From Thiolinea disciformis DSM 14473 (GTDB lineage: Bacteria > Pseudomonadota > Gammaproteobacteria > Thiotrichales > Thiotrichaceae), in the NCBI RefSeq assembly GCF_000371925.1, contig NZ_AQVE01000010.1:59319-123318 (forward strand): DNA of 64,000 bases. The letters are read 5' to 3'. Below the pieces are notes generated by a model that made no database searches, was not told where the DNA came from, and was given only the letters and a program-made list of their open reading frames with translations. Positions 53,257 through 61,264 of the stretch are shown here, one piece after another (the first letter of the stretch is position 1; each line of letters begins with the position of its first letter). The translations under genes and the position numbers were made by a program.

Positions 53257-55151
53257 ACCTAAATCTTACTGACACCTTACCGCGATTTAATCGCTTAACA
53301 TTCGCGATGCTGAGTACCTTCTTAGAGGTCTGCTATAGTCCCAGTTTGTCCGATGCGGCCGCGCGTTTGGGCACATCAAAATCCAGCTTTAGCGAAGCTT
53401 GTTCCAGCCTGAAACAAATTCTAGATTTACCTTTATTAGAGCGTCACAAAGCTGGCTTATACCCGAATGAGCAAGCTCTTTTTTTAGTGAAATATGTCTT
53501 ATTACTCCAAAATCTAGAGCAATTCGCCCAACGCATTCAAGTTCACACCCCGACTTATGTGCGCCTCAAGATTCCTGCACGCTTATGGAATGCGAGCTTC
53601 ACCCGTCATTTGAGCCATGCCCTACAAGCGTGCGCTCAACATTCGCCACAAGTCTTAATTTGGCCCGAATTATCAGGTCAAAGTGCCATTGATGAGAAAC
53701 CCATGCACGCCGAAACGCGTTTTGGTGAATTAGAAACGGCTTGGCAGCCACCTTGGGATGAGTTGGCACAAGTGAATTTAGCCGTGCTCGAAAAACAGCA
53801 GCTTAGCGCTGATCAGACCATTATCGCGAGTGCACCTTGGTATGTCATGAGTTATGACAGCCAGTTTCTAGAAGGTCGTCATTTGAGTTTGAACGAATTA
53901 CCGTTGGAACGTTGGATTATTCCGCAAATGCCTTGGTCTTTTTTGCACGCAGCCGCACTCTTTTGCACGGAACATCGCATCATGTTTGAGCAGAGCAATC
54001 AAGAAGCGAGCAGCCTATTACGCGAAGCACCGGATATCAAAACGGTGATTTTTATTAATGGCTTACTGCTGCCAGAAACGATTCATCCGGGCTGGCATTG
54101 TACCGAAGTCCCGAAGATTGCTCACATGGTGCTTGCTCTACAGCACGATGCCACGCTTGCCATTACCAATGTACTGGCACACGCCTTACAAGAAGCTTGG
54201 CACACCAACCCGCCCTTACCGACTTGGCAACCGAACACCAGTCTCAAGCAATGGCGTTATTTTGCCGAAATTTTGGAAAAAGGCTCAGTTTCATCCGCCG
54301 CACAAAGCTTATTCTTATCGCAACCTGCCCTGAGTATGCAGCTCAAGCAGTTTGAGGATAGTTTGCAGACACGGGTATTAGAGCGCAAAACAGGCTCACG
54401 CCAATTGCAACTCAATAGTGCGGGACAAGTCATTAAACAAATCCAACAAGGTATGTGGGATGTGTTTAATTTATTAGGACAATATTGCCAACAGCAACGT
54501 CTGCAACTCAGTCAAAGTTTATTACTAGGTGTATTACCGAGTATCGATTTGCGTAGCCGCCTGTTGGATATTATTGTTAATAAAGTGGAAACATGGATTG
54601 AAGATCACCCGAGCGTACGACTTGAGATCATTGAGGAGCGCCATCATTATTTGATTCATGCTTTGCGCAACCAAACACTTCACTTAGCGATTACCGAAGC
54701 CGAAGCCCCTTGGACCATTCAATTGGCGCTTGATGAACCCGAGGAAATGGGCTTAGTGGCGGACACGAACTTATTGCGTGACCCACAGATTAACACCCTG
54801 CATTGGGGCGACTTAGAAGCGATTCCGCTGATTTTACCACGCCGTGGTTCGGGGATGCGTTTATTGATTGATGCACACTGTTTGCAACAAGGTATTCAAA
54901 TCCGACCATGTATGGAATCAGATAGCCTGAATATTAATCGCCTATGGATCTTACAAGGTCGCTATGCCTCCATCTTGCCTCGCTCGGCCCTCACCAGCTT
55001 AGCGGAAGCAAATCCGAATATTCGGTTTATTAGCCTCATACCACGTTTAGATCGAGTATTGCGGCTAACTTATTTGAAAAATAGAAATCTGAATCCTATT
55101 GAAACACAGTTGATCCACTTTTTATTACAACGTCCTGCTAGCTGGCATTAA
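53253..55151 (+). CDS. Tandem LysR-LysR fusion transcriptional regulator
   Basis: A 632-residue protein containing two LysR units in one chain. Unit 1: winged HTH at about 14-73 (MLSTFLEVCYSPSLSDAAARLG, then SSLKQILDLPLLER), then a diverged substrate-binding region (about 100-315). Unit 2: a canonical HTH at about 331-391 (WRYFAEILEKGSVSSAAQSL, LSQPALSMQLKQFED) and a full substrate-binding domain (about 410-632; LAITEAEAPWTIQLALDEPE, LPRRGSGMRLLIDAHC). No stop or frameshift separates them. Normal LysR proteins are about 300 residues and dimerise through the HTH linker. The gene overlaps the urocanase-like gene, which it probably regulates. Confidence 0.85.
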   Translation: MNLNLTDTLPRFNRLTFAMLSTFLEVCYSPSLSDAAARLGTSKSSFSEACSSLKQILDLPLLERHKAGLYPNEQALFLVKYVLLLQNLEQFAQRIQVHTPTYVRLKIPARLWNASFTRHLSHALQACAQHSPQVLIWPELSGQSAIDEKPMHAETRFGELETAWQPPWDELAQVNLAVLEKQQLSADQTIIASAPWYVMSYDSQFLEGRHLSLNELPLERWIIPQMPWSFLHAAALFCTEHRIMFEQSNQEASSLLREAPDIKTVIFINGLLLPETIHPGWHCTEVPKIAHMVLALQHDATLAITNVLAHALQEAWHTNPPLPTWQPNTSLKQWRYFAEILEKGSVSSAAQSLFLSQPALSMQLKQFEDSLQTRVLERKTGSRQLQLNSAGQVIKQIQQGMWDVFNLLGQYCQQQRLQLSQSLLLGVLPSIDLRSRLLDIIVNKVETWIEDHPSVRLEIIEERHHYLIHALRNQTLHLAITEAEAPWTIQLALDEPEEMGLVADTNLLRDPQINTLHWGDLEAIPLILPRRGSGMRLLIDAHCLQQGIQIRPCMESDSLNINRLWILQGRYASILPRSALTSLAEANPNIRFISLIPRLDRVLRLTYLKNRNLNPIETQLIHFLLQRPASWH

Positions 55152-55245
55152 GCGCGCTGATTAGCATTTCTTACTTTGCCTTTTGCTAGTTGAACTGCCT
55201 ACAATCACATTTGTCATGGAAGAAGTCCTCATGCGGAGTAAGTGA

Positions 55246-56451
55246 TTGCAGTTTGCGGATATCGTCTACTACCTCTACATTTTGCTAATGGTCACAGGCT
55301 TAATCGGCCTGTGGCGTTGGCTATTAGGTTTTGTAGCACGCTTTGAAAACCTCACGAAAGGAAAAAGCAATCTGATTTTTTTGGGCGTTATGCTTACCGC
55401 TTTTATTATTGGTATGAGCATCGCTGTTCAGATCAATCAATGGCGTCGTAGTGTTTTACCCTCAGTATTAGCTCCTGAAGCGAAGCCATCCCACTCGAAG
55501 CAAAGTACTGCCCAAGCAGAACAAACCACTATCACTCCTGCCGACCAACAAAATCTCAGCGACGAACAACGTTTAATTTTATATGAAACCGAACATTATC
55601 CTAAGCTTCATCAACAACGCCTAGCGCTCTATGAAGAAATGAAGTTCTTGCAGAATTTTGTCAGAGACCTCGATATCTTGGCAGAACAATTACCTAAACA
55701 ACGTGAACTATTGCGCGGCATTCGTAACATTCGACTGGGGACTTTTAATCGCCTTTCTAATCGCTATTTGCTAGTCAGCCAAGAACTGCGCCGTTTCTGG
55801 GTGCATTATATGACCGTCAGTAAAAGTGATGCCGAAGCCAAATTTAAGCAACAAGCGGAGGTGCTCACCTCTGTGATTCAAGAAGCCATGGGGGATACTT
55901 TAGACGATAGACGTCAGGAAGAGCTCTTGATTACTAACCACATCCAAGGCATTAGCAAACTGTTAAAAACCAATCAGTTGCCAGACGTTAGTGCAGGTAT
56001 TACCAGCTATACTGACCAAAATCGCAACTTGGTTGTCAATGGAATGCGCGAACCGCCCCCCGAGGGTTTGCGCAATTATCTATTGCAATTAGCCTCACAA
56101 CGTAGCGACATCCATCAACGTCTAGGCCAAATTAAACAATATCAAAGTATTTATCCGGACTTAAACGACTCCTTAGAGCGCACCGCTCAGTTGTGGCGCG
56201 AAGCCTTACAACATAACTTATATGCTGATTATCGTTTAATTTATGCACTGGAAATTGAATATATTCTGCAACAGCTCAATATGAATGTCGCTCAAAGCCA
56301 ACGTAAACGCTTAAAGAGCGATGTAGAGGCCGCATTACCACGCATTATGGATAATATGATTGTTAAAATGGCTGACGCTGAGGAGGCGTATAGCCCTGCA
56401 TTAAAAAGCAATAAAACCAAAAATAATAAAGCGACCCAGCAAAAACCTTAG
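55246..56451 (+). CDS. Membrane-anchored coiled-coil protein of unknown function
   Basis: A 401-residue protein with two N-terminal membrane helices (about 6-29 and 42-63), a Gln/Thr-rich linker and a long helical region (about 105-380) rich in Gln, Arg and Leu that predicts as coiled coil. The tail is Lys/Asn-rich. The start is a TTG at 55246 with GGAG eight bases upstream; no ATG fits as well. The last four bases overlap the convergent ppx gene. I do not recognise a family. Confidence 0.65.
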   Translation: MQFADIVYYLYILLMVTGLIGLWRWLLGFVARFENLTKGKSNLIFLGVMLTAFIIGMSIAVQINQWRRSVLPSVLAPEAKPSHSKQSTAQAEQTTITPADQQNLSDEQRLILYETEHYPKLHQQRLALYEEMKFLQNFVRDLDILAEQLPKQRELLRGIRNIRLGTFNRLSNRYLLVSQELRRFWVHYMTVSKSDAEAKFKQQAEVLTSVIQEAMGDTLDDRRQEELLITNHIQGISKLLKTNQLPDVSAGITSYTDQNRNLVVNGMREPPPEGLRNYLLQLASQRSDIHQRLGQIKQYQSIYPDLNDSLERTAQLWREALQHNLYADYRLIYALEIEYILQQLNMNVAQSQRKRLKSDVEAALPRIMDNMIVKMADAEEAYSPALKSNKTKNNKATQQKP

Positions 56452-57959
56452 CAAGAACACTTCAATTTAAACTTTACTTCCTTTAAATACTTTTTTTCTT
56501 CATCCAAATCAGCAAATAACAGTGAATGCTGTTGCTCATCACCGTCAAAAACAAGGCTGAGTGAATCAGATTCTGCTTTCACCTGATTGATCGTAGCAGT
56601 CACTTGGCCACTGCGGGAGCGATGTAGCAAGGTGGCAAGGCGCAATAGCACACTCAGATAAAGTGCTTCCTGAGCGCGCTTAGTATCAAAAACTTCAAAT
56701 AATTTGGGATAAATTTTGCGTCGATGGGTACGCACTAACACGCTAAGCCAATGCTGTTCTTCCGTGGCAAAACCCATTAAATCAAAATTTTCTAATAAAT
56801 AAGCACCATGTTTGTGGTAGCCATTATGGGAAACCGCTAAACCAATCTCATGCACTTCAGCCGCCCACGCTAATAAATCACGCAATTCAGGGGTTAATTT
56901 CCACACCGATTGGCAAGCATCAAATAAAGCTAATGCGGTCGTGCGCACGGCTTGCGCATGTTGCTTATCAAGCTGAAAACGGGCTTGCAAACCACTGACT
57001 GTCTTACCACGCAAATCACTACTAGGTTCATAACGATTAATACGCTCATACACCAAACCTTCACGCAAAGCGCCATCTGACACGGTCATACGTTCAATAT
57101 TGAGTGCTTCAAATACACTCATTAAAATCGCTAAACCGCCTGCAAATACAGGTTTACGTTCCTCGGATAAACCCGCAAGTTGTAATTTACTGAGCTCTTT
57201 AGCCTCGACCATGCGCTCTTGAATGACCTGCATATTGGCTAAGCTAATATCATAGGAGGCTAATTTCAGCTCTTGAATTACTTTACCAATGGCTTTAATC
57301 GTGCCTGACGCGCCACTTACTGCCTCCCAACCGACATTGCGATAGCTCCGCTCGATGGGCATTAGCTCTAATTTCGCCGCCGTCATGGCTTTCTTCCAGC
57401 GACTTTTCGTTAAATTACCGTCATCAAAAAAACGCTTACTACCGGTGACACAGCCCATTTCTAGGCTTTCGGTATATAAAGACTCATAGCCTTGACCAAT
57501 AATGAGCTCCGTGCTGCCCCCACCAATATCCACCACTAAGCGTCGTGCTTCCGGTTTATCATTAGCACCTAACGAATGTGCCACGCCCAGATAAATCAAA
57601 CGTGCTTCTTCACGCCCACTAATCACTGAAATAGGATGACCTAAAGCCTCTTCGGCCAGATTGAGAAACGCACGAGCATTATGTGCACGGCGCATAGTAT
57701 TCGTGCCTACGGCAGCGACATCGGTTGAGGGGAATTGACGAATTCGGTCGCCGAAACGTTGAAGGCAAGCCAAAGCACGTAATTGCGCTTCGAGGGTTAA
57801 ATCGCCTTTCGCATTAAGACCGCTTCCTAAACGTACCGCCTCACGCAAACGATCTAACACGCGCACATGACCCAGCTTATCAACGCTCACCACAATCATA
57901 TGAAAGCTATTAGAGCCGAGATCAACAGCGGCAATATGTTGATTTGCTTGTAATGGCAT
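56448..57959 (-). CDS. ppx: Exopolyphosphatase (Ppx/GppA family)
   Basis: A 503-residue phosphatase that releases phosphate from polyphosphate or converts pppGpp to ppGpp. The ASKHA fold shows AAVDLGSNSFHMIVV (P-loop 1), the catalytic Glu in ISGREEARLIYLG, and VVDIGGGSTELIIG (P-loop 2). An HD-like C-terminal domain (about 310-500) includes AAEVHEIGLAVSHNGYHKHGAYL. This full two-domain form favours Ppx; GppA activity cannot be excluded. It sits next to spoT, linking polyphosphate and ppGpp metabolism. Confidence 0.93.
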   Translation of the reverse strand: MPLQANQHIAAVDLGSNSFHMIVVSVDKLGHVRVLDRLREAVRLGSGLNAKGDLTLEAQLRALACLQRFGDRIRQFPSTDVAAVGTNTMRRAHNARAFLNLAEEALGHPISVISGREEARLIYLGVAHSLGANDKPEARRLVVDIGGGSTELIIGQGYESLYTESLEMGCVTGSKRFFDDGNLTKSRWKKAMTAAKLELMPIERSYRNVGWEAVSGASGTIKAIGKVIQELKLASYDISLANMQVIQERMVEAKELSKLQLAGLSEERKPVFAGGLAILMSVFEALNIERMTVSDGALREGLVYERINRYEPSSDLRGKTVSGLQARFQLDKQHAQAVRTTALALFDACQSVWKLTPELRDLLAWAAEVHEIGLAVSHNGYHKHGAYLLENFDLMGFATEEQHWLSVLVRTHRRKIYPKLFEVFDTKRAQEALYLSVLLRLATLLHRSRSGQVTATINQVKAESDSLSLVFDGDEQQHSLLFADLDEEKKYLKEVKFKLKCSC

Positions 57960-58002
57960 ACTGCCTTCCTTTTATGACAGTGCACCATCCAGCACTAGTT
58001 CC

Positions 58003-60180
58003 CTAGTCTAGGTCGGCATGTTTCGCAGCATTCAGATTTTCTTGCACGCGACTCACACGAATAATAGATGGCACATGTTCAACTTGTTTAATAATCTTAT
58101 TGAGATGTTCTAGGTCACGCACCCACAAAACCCAACGCGTTTCTTTAATACGTTGGTCACCGCTAGTGTTGACATCCTCAATATTAACATTAAGTTCATG
58201 CATAAGTTGAGTGATATGGTGTAACACCCCGACCACATTATGTGCTTGCGTTTGAATGGCGGCGAGGAATAGCTGCCCCTCATTCGGTTTAGCCCAGCCA
58301 ACGGATAAGATTTCGCTTGCATCATGCTGTGCATGTAAGACCGAGCATTTATCACGATGTACCTGTAAGCCACTGCCTGTATGTAACACAGCTAGAATTG
58401 GCTCATGCGGTAAGGGATAACAACAGGTCTGACAATGCACGACCATCCCTGAAGAGCCTTTGATCAGTAGTGGCGTGTCTTTCGGTGCGACACTCACTGG
58501 TCCTGCTTGATTCAATAAGCGCTTGGCTAATAAGCGAGAACAATGCTCATTACGGGCAATTGAGACATATAAATCATCCATGGTCGCCATATTGGCACTG
58601 GCCAATAATCCATCCAAACTATCAGGCGCGACGGCATCTAAACTAGAAGATTGATCACGCAGGGCTTTCTCGAGCAAACCCTTACCAAGCTCTAATTGAT
58701 CGGTATGCTTTTGCTGATCGCGCCAATGACGGATGTAGGATTTAGCGCGGCCAGTCGTGACAAAATTTAGCCATGATGGTTGAGGCGTAGCATCTTGATG
58801 GGTAATGATTTCAACGGTCGATCCGGTAGGAATGTGCGTGCGTAACGGCACTTCCTCCCCATTAACCCGCGCCCCCACACAATGATGCCCAACTTTGGTA
58901 TGAATTGAAAAAGCAAAATCCACCATCGTTGCGCCATTGGGAAATTCTTTGAAATCTCCTTTTGGTGTATACGCATAAATGGCAGTTTGGAATAAATCCG
59001 CCTGCATATCATCATAAAAATCATTCGCAGAACTGGACTTAATGCCCATTTCACGCACTTGATCCTGCCAACGTTTTAAAGCGTCTTGAACCAAGGCGGC
59101 ACGCTGTCCTGAATTTTGCCCTGGGGTATGCCACTGCGCTGCAATACCATGCAAAGAGGTTTGGTACATATCACGGGTTTGAATCAAGACGCGCATATCG
59201 CGCTTACTAGGCAGTAAGACCGTCGTTTCCAGTGCTTGGAAACCATTCACTTTGGGGCTAACAATAAAATCATGAACTTGCCCATAGCGAGGTTGATAGG
59301 CCGCGTGCACAACGCCTAAAACACGATAACATTCGTCGACGGTTCCCACAGAAATGCGTAACTCAAATACCTCACGCTCCATACTAAATTTGCGACGCTC
59401 ACGCTTCATACGCTTGATGCGCTCATACAAGCGAGCAACATTCTTATCGGGTATAACAATACGAGCAGCGGGTATTAACTCTTGGAGTCGATTCGAAAGG
59501 TTGGCAATAATCTGGTCGGTCACTGCTTTATTTTTCTCAGCATCGCAAGCAACCACCGATTCGAGCGCCTTATAACGCCAAGGATGTAAATTTTGAAACA
59601 CCAAGGCTTGCATCTCGCGGCGCAAATTATTCATGCCAAGCCGCTGTGCGATGGGAATGTAAACCCGTAGCGTTTCTACCGCGATACGCTTTTTGGCTTC
59701 GGGTTTTTGATGACCTAATGTGCGTAAATTATGTAAGCGATCGACCAATTTGATGAGAACAACGCGAAAATCTTCGGTCATACTTTGCATCATTTTACGA
59801 AAACTTGCGATCGTCACCGCCTGTTTATCGACATAGTCCTTACTTTCTAGCTTGGTCACACCATCTACTAGAAAGGCTACACTAGCACCAAAATGCTCCT
59901 TAATTTCCTCTAGAGAATGGGAAGTGTCTTCCACCACATCATGTAATAAGGCCGCACAAATGACATCCGCCTCAAAATGCCAAACAGCCAGAATACGTGC
60001 GACTTCAACAGGGTGGGTAATATAAGGCTCACCTGACTTACGGGGCACACCCACATGAGCTGTGGCTGCAAAATGAAACGCTGTATAAACCTTCTGAATA
60101 TCTTCAGGTGGCATATAACGTTCCACAGTATTAATTAAATCTGTGGCTAGATAAAAATCATCAGAGGGATTGTAAGTCAT
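58003..60180 (-). CDS. spoT: RelA/SpoT-family protein, hydrolase-only by sequence
   Basis: A 725-residue SpoT (start MTYNPSDDF at 60180). The HD hydrolase is intact: SGEPYITHPVEVA, HDVVED (80-85) and DRLHNLRTL. The synthetase domain is present but altered: the catalytic Asp in the Rel D-IYAFR motif is Glu270, the conserved NGYQSLHT reads NGFQALET (His to Glu318), and the Glu of EVQIRT is Arg330. TGS (GDFKEFPNGATMVDFAFSIH), zinc-finger-like (CQTCCYPLPHEP) and C-terminal ACT domains follow. It should hydrolyse but not make (p)ppGpp, as proposed for Moraxellaceae SpoT. rpoZ lies 34 bases upstream. Confidence 0.92.
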   Translation of the reverse strand: MTYNPSDDFYLATDLINTVERYMPPEDIQKVYTAFHFAATAHVGVPRKSGEPYITHPVEVARILAVWHFEADVICAALLHDVVEDTSHSLEEIKEHFGASVAFLVDGVTKLESKDYVDKQAVTIASFRKMMQSMTEDFRVVLIKLVDRLHNLRTLGHQKPEAKKRIAVETLRVYIPIAQRLGMNNLRREMQALVFQNLHPWRYKALESVVACDAEKNKAVTDQIIANLSNRLQELIPAARIVIPDKNVARLYERIKRMKRERRKFSMEREVFELRISVGTVDECYRVLGVVHAAYQPRYGQVHDFIVSPKVNGFQALETTVLLPSKRDMRVLIQTRDMYQTSLHGIAAQWHTPGQNSGQRAALVQDALKRWQDQVREMGIKSSSANDFYDDMQADLFQTAIYAYTPKGDFKEFPNGATMVDFAFSIHTKVGHHCVGARVNGEEVPLRTHIPTGSTVEIITHQDATPQPSWLNFVTTGRAKSYIRHWRDQQKHTDQLELGKGLLEKALRDQSSSLDAVAPDSLDGLLASANMATMDDLYVSIARNEHCSRLLAKRLLNQAGPVSVAPKDTPLLIKGSSGMVVHCQTCCYPLPHEPILAVLHTGSGLQVHRDKCSVLHAQHDASEILSVGWAKPNEGQLFLAAIQTQAHNVVGVLHHITQLMHELNVNIEDVNTSGDQRIKETRWVLWVRDLEHLNKIIKQVEHVPSIIRVSRVQENLNAAKHADLD

Positions 60181-60214
60181 AGCACATTCCCGAGGCATGA
60201 GGCACTAGTAGTGG

Positions 60215-60436
60215 CTAATCATGATCTAAATCAAAAGCGGCGCGCGCTTTACTTTGTTTGTTTAATAAGCCCTCTGAAATTTCGCGCAAAGCAATAACGG
60301 TAGGCTTATCACCCATTTCCTCGACCAACGGTTGCGCCCCTTGGGCTATATCGCGCGCACGCTTAGCTGCTTTTAAAACCAATTCAAAGTTATTTTCAAC
60401 ATAGGGTAAGCAGTCTTCAATAGTAACACGTGCCAT
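60215..60436 (-). CDS. rpoZ: RNA polymerase omega subunit
   Basis: The 73-residue product begins [20 protein letters not shown] and continues [16 protein letters not shown] and [10 protein letters not shown], the canonical omega sequence. Omega stabilises beta-prime and forms part of the ppGpp site 1 on polymerase. The start at 60436 fits the family; a start 27 bases upstream adds unconserved residues. rpoZ-spoT order is universal in gammaproteobacteria. gmk, usually upstream, is absent here: a divergent lipoprotein gene lies next. Confidence 0.95.
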   Translation of the reverse strand: MARVTIEDCLPYVENNFELVLKAAKRARDIAQGAQPLVEEMGDKPTVIALREISEGLLNKQSKARAAFDLDHD

Positions 60437-60635
60437 ACGTTTTTTATCCTTCAGCAAAGTCAAATGGAATAGAGAAACCTTTGATTATAGCCAGCTCCTA
60501 TCAAAAAGAAACTGCAAAATAGTTAATGCAGGCTTAACTTCAGATACAGTCCTCAAAAAACACCGAACTATTTACTCTGCTGGCAATCCAATCATTGCTA
60601 GCCATTTGCTTGTTCCAAGGAGAATTAGCCCGCCT

Positions 60636-61205
60636 ATGAAAGCACTTTATTTTGCTCTTAGTATGAGCCTATTAGCCTTAAGTGCTTGCGATCACAAGCA
60701 GCCTAAAGTGGATGCTGAGCAGAGCAATAACCCTAAAGAAGCTGAGTCTACTCCCAGTCCTCAACCAGCGAAGCTGAAACTTCATTTCCATACCAGCGGT
60801 GAAAGTTTTTATAATGACATACAACTAGACGATGGCCGCTTATCTATTACCTATTTCACTGATGCGGAACAACGGTGTGCACAATGGTATAAAAGTCAGC
60901 CATGTTGGACAGCTGCTGACTTAGAAACCATCAGCACGAACTTAAGTCCTGAACAAGAAAAAAATCTCACAAAAATCATAGAAACCAGTGGTCTAATGCA
61001 ATTAGAAGGCGAGCGTTTCGGGTCAAAGAACTTACGTGAGCGAGCTTATAATGAAAAATTAAATGTGCAATGGGGCAATATTGAGCGACAGTTTATTTAT
61101 CGTAGTCGCCCCGATGCCGAGCCAAAACCAGATGCTTTAATACAAGTAGAAAACGCTTTGCGGCAGTCTTTACCCGCTAAGCTTGGAAAAACCGCCACAC
61201 GATAA
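60636..61205 (+). CDS. Hypothetical lipoprotein
   Basis: A 189-residue lipoprotein. MKALYFALSMSLLALSAC supplies a lipobox (LSAC, Cys18), followed by a Pro/Ser/Glu-rich linker (about 25-50) and a compact globular domain with LKLHFHTSGESFYNDIQLDDG, two cysteines (RCAQWYKSQPCW) that could be disulfide-bonded, and a C-terminal helix. The ATG at 60636 has AAGGAG about 12 bases upstream; an upstream TTG frame start is less likely. The family is not recognised. It precedes the large pseudokinase-like gene and may share its transcript. Confidence 0.7.
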   Translation: MKALYFALSMSLLALSACDHKQPKVDAEQSNNPKEAESTPSPQPAKLKLHFHTSGESFYNDIQLDDGRLSITYFTDAEQRCAQWYKSQPCWTAADLETISTNLSPEQEKNLTKIIETSGLMQLEGERFGSKNLRERAYNEKLNVQWGNIERQFIYRSRPDAEPKPDALIQVENALRQSLPAKLGKTATR

Positions 61206-61264
61206 GCTAGACAGTCTACTCAGGGGGAGTTAACGTCTGCTCTATTGTTACGCTTTGCTCTATA

